Under the pieces are notes generated by a model. That model did no database searches. It was not told the origin of the DNA and saw only the letters and a program-made list of their open reading frames with translations. Positions 10,401 through 22,600 of a DNA stretch of 64,000 bases are shown in pieces; the first letter of the stretch is position 1, and each line of letters starts with the position of its first letter. A program made the translations under genes and the position numbers. Source of the DNA: Sciurus carolinensis (taxonomy: Eukaryota > Chordata > Mammalia > Rodentia > Sciuridae); the NCBI RefSeq assembly GCF_902686445.1, contig NC_062232.1, forward strand, positions 91,002,932-91,066,931, read 5' to 3'.

Positions 10401-12700
10401 AGGGATTAATTACTTTTCCCAAGGACAAACAGGAAATGTGAGGATGGGGTTTTGAATTCTGGCCTTGTCTGACTTGAAGCATGATTTGCTAACCTTGATT
10501 CAGTTTCACAAATGAAAAGCTTGATGTCTACGGAGGCAAAATGACTAACTCCATGTTGCAAGCAATAAGGTGTGGGACACACCCAGGGCTGCCTCAGGCC
10601 TCTGTTCTCTGTTAAGGCCATCTGAGGAGCCAGCACCCACAGCCTGCATCTGGAGTTCTTCCAAGCACCCTGGCACTGCTCAGATTGCCATCTCCAAAGC
10701 AGACATGCCCCTATGCTCTTGTTTCCAGCAGATCCAAAACGATTAGATTACAGGCTTCCCTTGGTGAAGTGACAAATGGCTTCTCCAATTTGCCAGCTGC
10801 TTTACTGAACCCTTCAAGACAGATTTTTCTACCAGAGCAAACACAAAAATGACCAGCTGTTTGTGACACTATTGTTTGTCTTCACATTTTAGCCTAGCAC
10901 CCAATCATGACTGAGAAAACTGACTTTTGGCTAGCCATTTCTGGTTTGTCATTAATCAGTCTCTCCCCTTTAGCTGCCCAGCGGAAACCTCAGACAGTGT
11001 TTGATGTTGGTTTCTTAAATTAGGGCTGCTTTTAGTCCAAGTCATTCCTCCTCACACCAGATCTGCTAAAGGTTATAGGCCTTGAGATCAAAGCACTAAT
11101 GAGTATCACGATGACCCAGGATTGCTCATGCAGAGGAAATAAAGGCAAATGCTTCAGGCTCCCAAGAATATAGAAGCTTTATGCTACTTTAGAGATCAGG
11201 CAGAGGTGCAATACTCTAAGTTCTAGATGCCAATTTTGAAAGATTTGACATGGTAGCACATACCCTAAGGGTCTCAGTCACATGTTCGCATTCACCCTAC
11301 ACCTCTACCATACCCATAGCAACAGTGGAAACACTGAAGCTCTTCTATCCCTTATATACAATGGCAGTCCTGACTTGCCCAGTGTTAATTCTCTGCCTGT
11401 TCTGTTCACCAAAAGCTACTTCAGAAGAAAATAGGAAAGAACTCTTGCTTTTCTCCTCTGATTTAAAATGGAAACCATGGGGATTGTTGAGTGGGACCTA
11501 CACATAATCTGCCAGGACCCTATTACTGCCAAAAGAAGAGCTACAGGAGGATTCTAAACCACATGGCAAACGACTAAAGAGGCAGGAGTTTCCTGGGCTG
11601 CACATATAGTTAGCACTCTTTGGAATGTTGGTCAGTTATAATTGCATTGCTGTCAGAATAAGTATGCCCTGTTACTGTACTACATATTTTTAGAACCTTA
11701 GGTTTCTCGGAATCACAACTATATTCATCCTTAGATTCCTGAACAATCCAAGTGCATCCCCTACTAAGATGACAACTTAAAAAATCCAACGTCACCTATT
11801 TCTAGAAACCTATCCTATCAGAAGTTTGCATTCTGGATGTGGTGAGCACTCTTGGTCTTGTAATGACTACAACCTTCTCTGCCTAAACCCTCATGGTTGT
11901 GATCATGCTTAGAGTAGTTGGCTGACAAACCAATACACACAAAATTTGACCAGGGTCTGGTTTTTAAAATTTGGTGTTTGAATAAATTCACAGAAAATAG
12001 AATCCAGTGCTTTCATTTTTGAGAGAAGAAAGTCAACCAATCTTTCAGCCTCTACTTCCCCCAAGTTATGTTTGCTACAGAGATGGCAGAGTGTAGAGTG
12101 GGGTAGGATTTAGATATTCAGGAGGTTTCTCCAGCCTCTCTGAGGGACTGGATTTAGTGGTAACTGGAGTGCTGTATTTCATCCCAATAGCCTTGTGAAG
12201 ATTCTAATGGCTGCTAAGTAGGGTCAAACACCAATGCCTGGACTTCAGTCTTCAAATCAACACATACTCGTGTGTTTTCTAGGTACAAAGGCTCGTTGTC
12301 TGCTGGATATAGGACTGTGGATGTTCATACTTAACTTTTTTTCAGTAGCGTCTCTTCCTCTACTTACTCTTTCACACAAAAAGGCCAGAATAGATAAATA
12401 GGACAGTTTCCAGTATGTGCCAGGAAAACCCATCTCAATTTTCTAGTCAGCATGTGAGTGAGAGAACATTCAAAGGAACTTACCCAGACCTCACGGAACA
12501 GGTAGTATTAAGTCTGGTTCACAGAAGTTTTTTAGCTGAATTGCACCATAAGTGAAGCAACTACTTTTAACCTGAAAAGTCAGGATTTTTCAAACCTAGA
12601 TATATGTATTATTATCTATGGCTTTGATAAGACTTTGTCTTTTACTTGACAGTTGCAAGGATAGTGATTTTTTTCCTCAGATAATTGCATGTCTGAACAC
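10401..12700. other. Unique sequence, no gene identified
   Basis: No repeat family recognised. The part at 10640-11060 has intermediate composition and homeodomain-like AT cores (GATTAGATTA, CATTAATCAG, AAATTAGGGC), which could reflect a conserved noncoding element; this needs alignment to decide. Open frames (longest 85 codons) have no recognisable domain. Confidence 0.4.
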
Positions 12701-12723
12701 TAGGTGTATGTAATAATTTTTAA

Positions 12724-12795
12724 ATATGAATCTAACATTAATGTGTACGTACCAAAAAACCCTGGGGACATTTCACTACAAAATATGAACCTTAA
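12724..12795 (+). repeat. Direct repeat unit, copy a
   Basis: About 70 bp that recurs in diverged form at 13458-13527. Shared blocks include atgaatc.aacatt, ggggacatttca and gaaccttac/a. It is not part of any repeat family I recognise. Confidence 0.7.
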
Positions 12796-13282
12796 AGTTT
12801 TAATTCACATTTACCAATTCAATTCAATTGGTAGGCAGAACTTAGAGTTGAAAGTAAGGAGCATAGGGATTCTGGGTATACCAGAGATCAAGTGTCTTAT
12901 AGGTAGAACATCGTGGGACAGGAAGGTACCTACCTTGCCACATTGCATTATTTTTGCCAAGACAATGACCATGTTGGTAAACCAGGGCAAAGTTCAAATA
13001 ACATCTGGGTAAGGTTCCTTTAGAAGTTTATTCTTTGGCCATGTTCTTTTGCAAGCTAGTTGTGCAATCCCATAATTCAGGAGAAGCAACTATTGGAGAA
13101 ATATTGTGGGCCAGGACCTGACTAAGTATGTGTGGGTGTTTTCCTTGGTGTATCCAGTCTAAGTTCCAGGAAGAAAAGATGCTTTTGCTCAAAGGAAATC
13201 AATTAAAATGTAAGCTTAGATTCCAAGTTTGACTTAGACTACATGCTACTGAAGGGCATCATGCACAACCATTTTTCTTCCC

Positions 13283-13292
13283 TGTGTGTGTA

Positions 13293-13373
<81 letters not shown>

Positions 13374-13406
13374 ATGAGAGAGAGAGAGAGAGAGAATGTG
13401 TGTGTA

Positions 13407-13449
<43 letters not shown>
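13283..13449. repeat. Composite (TG)n(AG)n(TG)n(AG)n microsatellite
   Basis: Two alternating blocks of TG and AG dinucleotides, with one CATG interruption near 13374. The open frames that read SLSLSL/HTHTHT or RERERE here are artefacts of the repeat. Confidence 0.97.
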
Positions 13450-13452
<3 letters not shown>

Positions 13453-13457
13453 TCCAA

Positions 13458-13554
13458 CATGAATCCAACATTCATACATACTTACCAAAGATCCAGGGGA
13501 CATTTCATTAGAAAATGCAAACCTTACTGGGTATAGGAAGAGATTAAGGGCAAA
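13458..13554 (+). repeat. Direct repeat unit, copy b
   Basis: The first 70 bp match 12724-12795 in diverged form. The last 27 bp (gggtataggaagagatta followed by agggcaaag) match 14697-14723 with two differences. It lies immediately after the AG microsatellite. Confidence 0.7.
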
Positions 13555-13620
13555 GTTTTCTCCTTGGTATGAGGACAGGGAACAAGACAGAAAGAAATGT
13601 CCTTCAAAGATGTTTCATAC

Positions 13621-13836
13621 CCAGGCAGAGTGATACACATCTGTAATCCCAGCAACTCAGGAGACTGAAGCAGTATGATTGTGAGTTCAAAACCAGCCTC
13701 AGTCATTTAGCAAGGCCCTAAGCAACTTAGTGAGACCCTGTTTCTAAAAAAATCAAAAAGGGTCAGGGATGAAGCTCAGTGTTAAGCACCCCTTGGTTCA
13801 ATCTCTAGTACCAAATAAGAGAAAGAAAGAAAGAAA
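13621..13836 (+). mobile_element. B1-dID dimeric SINE
   Basis: B1 half from CCAGGCAGAGTGATACAC with CTGTAATCCCAGCAAC and GTGAGACCCTGTTTCT, then the ID-like half (GGGATGAAGCTCAG, TTGGTTCAATCTCTAGTACC) and an A/GAAA-rich tail. Confidence 0.9.
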
Positions 13837-13839
13837 GCT

Positions 13840-15700
13840 GTGGTCTTTGTGCATGTATGAAGCATCTTACTTTCCCCCTTACTTACTTCTCTTTCACTCA
13901 TTCTCATACTCACCTCTAAGCCTAACCCAGACAATCCTTCAGTGAATCAAACCATGAGTCACTTTGGAAAGCAGTCCCTTAGGGGATGCTTAGTGCAGTC
14001 TGTGGCTCAGACCAGTTAGTCCATGGATTGAGAACACTTTGCTAGGTCTTCTGACTCACATTTTTCAGAGTGCTCTTGAGCACCTAATAATACTTAGGGC
14101 ATGAGGCAGAAAAGTTCAGGCCCCATAGAGCTCACAGGGCACAAAGGTACTCAAGGGATTATTATCTTCCTTATCTATCAGGTCCCAGATCCAGTCTCCT
14201 CTCTTCCTCTTAACCAAAACAACTAGCACCTGTACTAGGATAGTTTTTCACTGTTATACAGCCCCACTGAAATGTAGGCCCACAAACCTCTTCCCAAAAC
14301 AAAGTATGTTTATCCAAATTGAATGTGATAAATAAACAGAGGGTAGTCTTGGAAGCCAAAGAGGGCAGCTCTAATGAAGTTTTATGGAACTGAAAGGAAG
14401 GCAAGGGTACCATATCTAGGCAGCCAGCCTCAATTTAGTTACTAATATTAATGAATCCATGAGTACATTGATCTTTTTTAACTCCCATGAGTCAAGCTTC
14501 CAGTTTCTTTGTCCTTCCAGGCCCCCTTCCATCCCCTGCAACCCACCAACCACCTGGTCTCTGGTATCTGGGTGGGAACTCCCAGCATGCTGGGTCAGGA
14601 TGGTCATTCCATTATCCATACCCCAGGGATAGTTTGGGTCACTGCCCTTTCAGAAAGACTCAATGGAGGGGGAGGAGTTGGAGGAAGAGCCAGGGAAGGG
14701 TATAGAAAGAGATTAAGGGCACAGAAGGGGGAGGGACTGCCATATGGCATAAAGAAGGCATGATTTAAAAGATTAGCTGCCGTTCAATCAGAAAGGCTGG
14801 GAGGAAGATGCATTAGAAACCTTTCAATCACAAAGAGCATCATACAGTGAACAGTGAATTCTAAAACAGGAAGAAGGGAAGAATCTCTTTTAAGTTTATG
14901 AGGTAAGTTTATAACAAATCAAGGGAAGTCTGATTTTACACAGTGGGGAGGAAACTTAGAGAATCCATTATCCTGAGATATCCTGACAAGCTGGCAATAT
15001 AAGTTGTGTTCCCCAAAAGGCACAGAAAGATTCGCCATTAACAAACCCACAATGAATTATTAAAGGAAAGGGGGCTGAAACCAAAAAGACAATCTCAATT
15101 ATCCCCTAGACTCTCCCTTGGAGGCCCTGAAGAAGGGAGAGGATCCAGCCTTTTCCATTCTTATGCAGTGGAATAGACATTTGCATTCCCAACATCATTA
15201 ATTGTTAGATATTTCACCTAGAGAAGGATCAACCTATTGAAAACAATTATTTTCTGAGGATCATCTACAGATCTTCCGAAACAAATTTCTACCATCTATC
15301 AAGTTCTAAATAATGTTGAACTCAGAGTCATGAAAATAGGTTACACAAACATCCATGCTTAGATTGTAAATGCAATTTAGTCTAGGCCAAAATTAAATTC
15401 TCTTGGACAAAATTTGAACAAAAGTGGAAAGCTAGAATGCACTTCTCTTTTGCTAAAGTGAAGTCTTTTCCCAATTACGTGGCTCTTTGGAAAACTACAG
15501 ACACAAATTTGAACAAAGTTCACTCAAAGGATGAGCTGTTCTCCTCAGGGTCACTTCTACAGGTCCCAGGGCAATAAGTAGCAAACAGAAAGACAGAAGG
15601 AAGGACTTATCCTCACCCTGTAGCTAACACGCATATGTGCACACACACAATATCTAGCCTGTGGGAGTGATCAGACCAAAGACCCAGGGAGGGACTGATT
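13840..15700. other. Unique sequence, no gene identified
   Basis: No recognised repeat apart from the 27-bp match at 14697-14723. A purine-rich stretch lies at 14640-14740. No open frame has domain evidence. Confidence 0.4.
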
Positions 15701-15849
15701 ACTACTTATGTAACAAGGATTCAGACTCTTCACTTTTGCCTTCAAATGTCCCATGGGTGGTTAAAAGTAGGATTAAAAATTTGGCATCTCTGCCACCATT
15801 TGTGTCTGTCTACTTTGCTCCAAGTCGTGTTTGATTCCAGGAACAAGTC

Positions 15850-16160
15850 TGATCCGATAAACACCATGAGTGGAAGCTACCCTCCAGACAATAGCAACTT
15901 TCTGTTGACCAATCCTGACCAATCTGGATCAATCCTGTGATAATGATGGACAGATCACATCTGATCTGCTTTGGCAGCTGTGAAAAACCTCCATCTATGC
16001 AACCCCCCACAAACTGTGCCCTCAGTCCCCTTTCTATAAAACGTCTGGGTCATTTACAGCCCCTCAATGACAAGGCTAAGGACATGATTCCTTTTTTTCT
16101 TTCCATTGTAATTGTATTGATTGATGTTTATTTCATGCTTTTCACCATTATCTTTTCTGT
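15850..16160 (+). mobile_element. Possible LTR-like segment
   Basis: It has a promoter-like order: a cluster of CCAAT/GACCAAT motifs (15909-15930), then ctttctataaaacgtctggg (TATA-like) at about 16029-16048, then a pyrimidine-rich stretch. This order is typical of retroviral LTRs, but I cannot define ends or a target duplication, so the call is tentative. Confidence 0.25.
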
Positions 16161-16299
16161 TTGACTTTTGGGGGCAAGTGGCTGGACTTGATTTATTGGA
16201 TTCCTTGTCAGGCCTTTGGACCTGGACTCTAGTAACACTTAGAGGTAGTTGGATTATACCTTGTCACAGGTAATCCCAGAAACATGTCAACCAGTCAAG

Positions 16300-16731
16300 T
16301 ATGATCAAATGGCACTCAAAATTCAGAATGCCCCACATAAATGCAGGATATACATGAAATATAGGATATATACGATGCCCTTTTAGGGTTGATTGTACTG
16401 TAGCTATTAGGTCAGAATTTGAGCAACTATGTGAAGGAGAGTGGAGTGTCTAAGGCAGAGGACAGCTTACCACATGGAGACCAATCAAACAGGGGCAGGA
16501 AAACTCCACTGACCCTTACCTCCACCTATCACTCAGCAGGACCCCCCACCCATTTTGACCTATAAAGACCCCAGGCAGCCAGAGCCATGTGCGATTTTCC
16601 CCCGGCTCCCTACCCTGACCTGTACCCTGGGGGGCTGGGGATTTCGCCCGAGAGTCAAATTCCAGTAAAGCTTGCTTCAGCTGCTTTCTGTCTGATTTCA
16701 TTTGGCCACTAGCTGTGCCCCCGAGCTTACA
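16300..16731 (+). mobile_element. ERV LTR, 3' end well defined
   Basis: The 3' part has the full LTR signature: GACCAATCAAAC (CCAAT box, about 16478), CCTATAAAGACCCC (TATA box, about 16558), a C-rich leader, AGTAAAGCTTGC (weak polyadenylation signal, about 16662), and an end at CCGAGCTTACA (16721-16731). The 5' edge cannot be fixed, because no matching TG start with duplicated flank was found. No retroviral coding sequence is attached, so this is a solo or truncated LTR. Confidence 0.6.
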
Positions 16732-16734
16732 GTA

Positions 16735-17105
16735 GCAACTTTAAAATGTAAGAAAAGAATTTGAATCTTTTTCCTGGGAGATGCTTTTAACTCTAAAAGC
16801 ATCAGGACACTTTTTAATCACTTGAAGTAGTTGCTAAATGAGGAATTTCAAATGCATGGATAGTTTTTGGTGATTTTAAGGAACTGGCAGGGAGCTGTTT
16901 GAAAGCACAACTTTACTTTGTTCTTCAGATTCATTGCCAAAGTCAATACCATTACCTTTGCTGGGGGCAAAAACAGTTAGTTTCAGTAACTAAAGCTAAG
17001 CAAGCTGTTCACAGCAATGCCTGAACATTGTTGCTGGGAAAATACAATTTATATTAAGAATTCCAGGAAACCAAGATGTTTCTGGGTAATGTATAAATCA
17101 CAGGA
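16735..17105. other. Unique sequence, no gene identified
   Basis: Non-repetitive, with no stop-free frame of note. Its composition differs from the flanking repeats and it could be a conserved noncoding element. Confidence 0.3.
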
Positions 17106-17132
17106 ATTTTTTTTTTTTTTTTTTTTTTTTTT
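17106..17132. repeat. (T)n homopolymer
   Basis: About 27 consecutive T, not followed by a recognisable SINE body on either side. It may be an orphan A-tail on the minus strand. Confidence 0.9.
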
Positions 17133-17407
17133 GCTCTTTTCAGACCAAATGTTGCCTCTCCAGTGATGGAATAAGATCAACAGAACATCAGACCTTTGTT
17201 ATCGTACTTCAAGCTGCTTTAAAATTTCCATTTAAAGATCTAATACTGCATTTGCAAAACTACCCTCTCTGAAGTTCTCAAGGAAAGACTAGGAGGGAGG
17301 TCAACCTCCATTGCTGGATCAGAGTTATTAAGGAACCTGCATCCTTGTGACCTGGCACCTTCTCTTTCCCAGAGGGCATTCCCCATGACATTACTTCTTT
17401 TAAACAC

Positions 17408-17690
17408 ACAGATATTATTTTTATTTTTATCAGTGCATTATACTTATACAGAACAGTGGGATTCATTATACCATATTTGTACACGAACATAACATAATTC
17501 AATCAATCTCACTCTCCTGTACCTTCCTTTCCCCTCTTCTCTTTCCCTTGACCTTGCTCTTCTCTACTAATTTCCCTTCTATTTTACTATAATTTTAATT
17601 AGTACATTCTAATTATAGTTAAAAGTGAGATTCATTATGGTATATTCATACATGAATGTCTTAAAGCTAGTTTTCTTCTCATCACCTTGC
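17408..17690 (-). mobile_element. L1 3' end fragment
   Basis: Minus-strand L1 3'UTR of an older squirrel subfamily. It shares with 41795-42035 and 60300-60590 the order tttttat.agtgcattat, gggattcattat, caatctcactctcc, a C/T-rich polypyrimidine block, and ttttaattagtacatt. Confidence 0.7.
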
Positions 17691-17954
17691 GTTACTAGTT
17701 CTAGGTAGAGCAGAAAACATATTTCTGTTAATTTCATGTCTTCCTATCTGTTCCTGACATCATCTTTGCCCTTGTCAGTAACATGGATTCTTTAATTTTT
17801 TGAAAAATGGTATTTATTATAGAAGTTAATTGTACCAAAATAGATTAACATACATACACACAAAAAAAGAAGAAAAGTCTAAGTTGCCATATATTTGTAG
17901 CAGTAATCCACTTCACTTTTTGAATATAACCCTTGCTGCTCTCATGCTTATTTT

Positions 17955-18173
17955 GTTTGTTTACTTTTTGGTACTGGAGATTGAACCTAGAGGTACTTAA
18001 CTACTGAGTCACACCCCCAGACCCTTTTAAAATTTTTTTATTTAGAGACAGGATATCACTGAGTTGCTTAGGGCCTCACTAAGTTGCTGAGGCTGGCTTC
18101 AAACTTTCAGTCCTTCTGCCTCAGCCTCCCAAGTCATAGGGATTACAAGTGTGCACCACCACACCTGGCCTAT
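17955..18173 (-). mobile_element. B1-dID dimeric SINE with target duplication
   Basis: Antisense dID half (GGTACTGGAGATTGAACC) and B1 half (GCCTCAGCCTCCC, GTGCACCACC). It is flanked by the perfect 12-mer catgcttatttt at 17943-17954 and 18174-18185. A third copy of the 12-mer sits at 18196-18207. Confidence 0.92.
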
Positions 18174-18744
18174 CATGCTTATTTTATTTTTTTTTCATGC
18201 TTATTTTAAAAGGGACATGTTTTACTTTTCCTCTTCACCTTCTCCCCATCCCTAACCTGTGGGGTAGGAGGACACATTTACCTTTTCCCATCCTAGGCCT
18301 AGTTATCTGTCCATGAGCCCACACCTGCCACAGAACGGAGATGTCCCCAGAACATCTAGGAAGTGACTAAATCTCTCAAATTAACTCACCATCTGGGAAC
18401 CCCTGTGAGGGCACACCTGGAATGCAGATTTTGAATAGCTTCTTTACAAATTCAGTGTTCTCCCTGATGGGCAGAACCACAGCCTCTGGGACTGGAGTCC
18501 CTTGTGCCTCCCCTTTCCTAGCAAATCATAAACCTTCTTTTTCCTTTTTCTCAAAACCATTATTATTCATTAAATTGACATTGGGGACAAGGACCAAGCT
18601 TTTGGTAACACATTTACCAATCCAAGACCATGTAATACCCAGAAGTTTTAATTTTTCTCAAAATACCAAATATCCCCTTTCATACTTCCTTCCTCCATGG
18701 GATCCCTCATGCCATCTCAATGGATTCATAACACTGCAGTAACT

Positions 18745-18751
18745 GGTGTGT

Positions 18752-18786
<35 letters not shown>
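18745..18786. repeat. (TG)n microsatellite
   Basis: TG dinucleotide run with one C interruption, abutting the LTR that follows. Confidence 0.95.
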
Positions 18787-18793
<7 letters not shown>

Positions 18794-19436
18794 GATACTG
18801 ATGACATGCCCAGTTAGGTCCCAGGTTCTTGTTTTCCCAAAGAAAGATTTGAGTAAGACACAGAAAAGTGACAGGCAGAGTGCATAGATTTTTTTGAAGG
18901 TGAAAGTACACTCAGTACAGCAGCAGGCCAAGCTCATTGCCCCCTGTATGGGTGACTCTTTTTTGGATACTGGCGATTGAACTCAGGAGTGCTTTCCCAC
19001 TGAGGTTCATCCCAGCCCTTTTGATTTTTTGTTCTGAGACAGGGTATCCCTAAGCTGGTTAGGGTCTCACTAAATTACTGAAGCTGGCATTGAACCTGTG
19101 ATCCTCTTGCCTCATTCTCCAAAGTCCCTGGAATTACAGGCATGCACCACCACAGTTGGCTGGGTGAGTTTTGTCTTATACGTTGAGCTGTGCCCCTCCC
19201 TACAGACCTGATTGACGATCTTGACATATTTGCTCCCATTGGTTACTTAGTTTCACCTAATTAGAATACAGTTTCCATTGGCTACTTTATTTTTGCCTAA
19301 TTAGAATACATAGCTTGTGGCGGGAGTTGCCATGGAAATAAGCTCTCAGTGGCAAGAGTTGCCAAGGTAATTGGACTTATCATAAACTGGAACATAATGA
19401 CTCATCTCTCCATCTTGTAATCCAACTGGCACTTTT
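18787..19436 (-). mobile_element. ERV LTR (family P), interrupted by a SINE
   Basis: On the minus strand this LTR has two CCAATGG boxes (near 19280 and 19240), a TATA-like GTATAAGACAAAAC (near 19180) and an end at ATCAGTAACA (18787). It is homologous to the minus-strand LTR at 27792-28480, sharing the ends, the paired attagaatac/CCAAT spacing and the ttgtcttac region. A B1-dID lies inside it (18959-19161). Its upstream edge is cut off by the L1 that starts at 19437. Confidence 0.65.
18959..19161 (-). mobile_element. B1-dID dimeric SINE
   Basis: Antisense dID (GGATACTGGCGATTGAACTC) followed by the B1 half (CAGGCATGCACCACCAC). Short flanking similarity, gggtgact at 18951-18958 and gggtgagt at 19162-19169, looks like its target duplication inside the LTR. 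Confidence 0.85.
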
Positions 19437-19694
19437 CTTTTTTATTTATTTTTTGTTTGTTCTATTTAGTTATACATGACAGCAGACTGCATTTTGATTC
19501 ATTGTACATAAATGGGGTTCAACTTTTCATTTCTCTGGTTGTACGTGATATAGACAACTATTCTTATAATCATACATGTACATAGAGAAAAGATGTCTGT
19601 CTCATGCCACTTTCATTCCCCCTGCCCTCTCCCCCAGATTTCCTTCTATACAATCCAAATTCCTCCATTCTTTCCTTACACCCTCCCCGTTATA

Positions 19695-22600
19695 TCAGCA
19701 TCCACTTATCAGAGAAAATATTTGGCATTTGACTTTTGGCTTATCTCAGCATGATATTCTCCAACTCCATCCATTTACCTGCAAATGCCATAATTTTATT
19801 CTTCATTATGGCTGAGTAATATTCCATTCTATGTATATACCACAGTTTCTTTATCCATTCAGCTATGAAGGACATCTAGGTTGGTTCCACAATCTAGCTA
19901 TTGTGAATTGAGCTGCTATAAACATTGATATGGTTGTGTCACTGTAGTATGCTGATTTTAATCTATTGGGTATTAATAAAAAAGGATTGGGATAGCTGGG
20001 TGAAATGGTAGGTCCATTTCAAGTTTTCTGAAGAATCTCCATACTATTTTCCAGAGTGACTGCACCAAATTGCAATCCCACCAGCAATGTATGAGTATAG
20101 GTTTTCACCCACGTCCCTACCAACACCTACAGTCGATTATATTCTTGCTAATAGCCATTCTAATTGGAGTGAGATGAAATCTTAGGGTAGTTTTGATTTG
20201 CATTTCTCTAATTACTAGAGATGTGAACTTTTTTTTTTTTTTTTTTTGTGGTGCTGGGGATTTGAACCCAGGGCCTTGTTTTTGCAAAGCAAGCACTCTA
20301 CCAACTGAACTATATCCCCAGCCCCACATGAACTTTTTTATGTATTTTTTGATTGATTGTGTATCTTCTTCTGTGAAGTGTCTGCTCAGTTCCTTAGCCC
20401 ATTTATAGATTGGGTTATCTGTATTTTTTGTGTCAAGTTTTTTGAGTTCTTTATAAATTCTGGAGATTAATGTTCTATTTGAGGTTCATGTGGTAAAGAT
20501 TTTCTCCAACTCTGTAGGCTCTGTCTTCACATTATTGATTATTTCCTTTGCCAAGAAAAATCTTTTTAGGTTGAATCCATCCCATTTATTGATTCTTGTT
20601 TTTCTTTCTTGTGCTTTGGAGTTCTTGTTACGGAAGTCTGCTCCTAAGCAAACATGATGAATATTTGGGCCTACTTTTTCTTCTGTTTGGCACAGGATCA
20701 CTGGTCTAATTCCTAAGTCCTTGGTCCATTTTGAGTTGAGTTTTGTGCAAGGTGAGAGATAAGGGTTTAGTTTCATTTTGCTGCATATGAGTTTCCAGTA
20801 TTCCCAGCACCATGTGTTGAAGAGGCTACCTTTTCCCCATTGTATGTTTTTGGCACCTTTGTCTACTATGGGATAACTGTATTTATGTGGGTTTGTCTCT
20901 GTGGCTTCTATTCTGTATCATTGGTCTACCTGTCTATTTTGGTGTCAATACCATGATGTTTTTGTTACTATTGCTCTGTAGTATAGTTGAAGGTCTGGTA
21001 TTGTGATACTTCCTGCTTCGCTCTTCCAGCTAAGGATTTCTATGGCTATTCTGGGTCTCTTATTCTTCCAAATGAATTTCATGATTGCTTTCTCTATTTC
21101 TATGAGGTACATCATTGGAATTTTAATTAGAATTGCATTGAATTTGTATAGCGCTTTTTATAGTATGGCCATTTTAACATTATAAGTTCTGTCTATCCAA
21201 GAACATGGGAGATCCTTCCATCTTTTAAGATTTTCTCTAATTTCTTTTTTTAGTGTTCTGTACTTTTCATGGTAGAGGTCTTTTACCTCTTTTGTTAGAT
21301 TGAGTTCCAAGTATTTATTTTTTTGAGGCTATTGTGAATGGGGTAGTTTTCCTAATTTCTTTTTCAGGGGATACATCACTTATGAATAGAAATGCATTAG
21401 ATTTATGAGTGTTGGTTTTTTTTATCCTGCTATTTTTCTGAATCCACTTATTAGTTCTAGAAGTTTTCTGGTAGAATTTTTTGAATCCTCTCAATATAGA
21501 ACCATGTTGTCAGCAAATAGTGACAGTTTTAGTTCTTCTTTTCCTATTCGTATGCCTTTAATTTCTTTGGTCTGTCTAATTGCTCTGGCTAGAATTACAA
21601 GGATGATGTTAAATAGAAGTGGTGAAAGAGGACATCCCTCATTTGTTCCAGTTTTTAGAGGGAATGCTTTCAGTCTTTCTCCATTTAGCATGATGTTGGT
21701 TGTGGGCTTAACATTGATAGCCTTTACAATGTTGAGGTATGTTCCTACTATCCCTATTTTTTCTAGTGTTTTGAGCAAAAAGGGGTGCTATATTTTATCA
21801 AATGCTTTTTCTGCCTCTATTGAAATGATCATATGAATCTTAACTTTAAGTCTATTGATGTGATTAATTACATTTACTGGTTTCTGGATGTTGAATCAAC
21901 CTTGCATCCCTGGGATGAACCCCAATTAATCATGGTGCACTATCTTTTTAATGTATTTTTGTGTGTGATTTGTCAGAATTTTGTCAAGAATTTTTGCATC
22001 TATGTTCATCAGGGATATTGGTCTGAAGTTTTCTCAATATGTCTTTGTCTGGTTTTAATATCAGGGTGATACTAGCTTCATAGAATGAGTTTGGAGTTCC
22101 TTTTCTATTTCACGGAATACTTGGAAGAATATTGATATTACTTCTTTGAGGTCTTGTAGAACTCAGCTGAGAATCCATCTGGTCCCACACTTTTCTTGGT
22201 TGGTAAACTTTTGATGGATTCTTCTATTTCATTGCTTCAAATTGACCTGTTTAAATTGTCTATGTCCTCCATATTCAGTTTGGGTGGATCACATGGCTCT
22301 AGAAATTTGTCGATGTCTTCAAGATTCTCTATTTATTGGAGTATAGATTTTCAAAAAAGCTTCTAATTATGTTTTGTATTTCAGTAGCATCTGTGCTGAT
22401 ATTTTCCTTTTCGTCACAAATTTTAGTAATTTGAGTTTTCTCTCTCCTTCTCTTCATTAGTGTAGCTAAGGGTTTATCAATTTAGTTTATTTTTTTAAAG
22501 AACCAACTTTTTATTTTGTTGAATTTTTAAATTGTTTATTTTGTTTCACATTCATTGATTTCAGCTCTGATTTAACTATTTCCTGTCTTCTACTACTTTT

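Noticed and set aside
13239..13511. Frames rich in SLSLSL, HTHT and RERER
   Set aside because: Translation of the TG/AG dinucleotide array.
18422..18742. 106-codon plus-strand frame near LTR
   Set aside because: No domain, no splice context and no conserved features visible.
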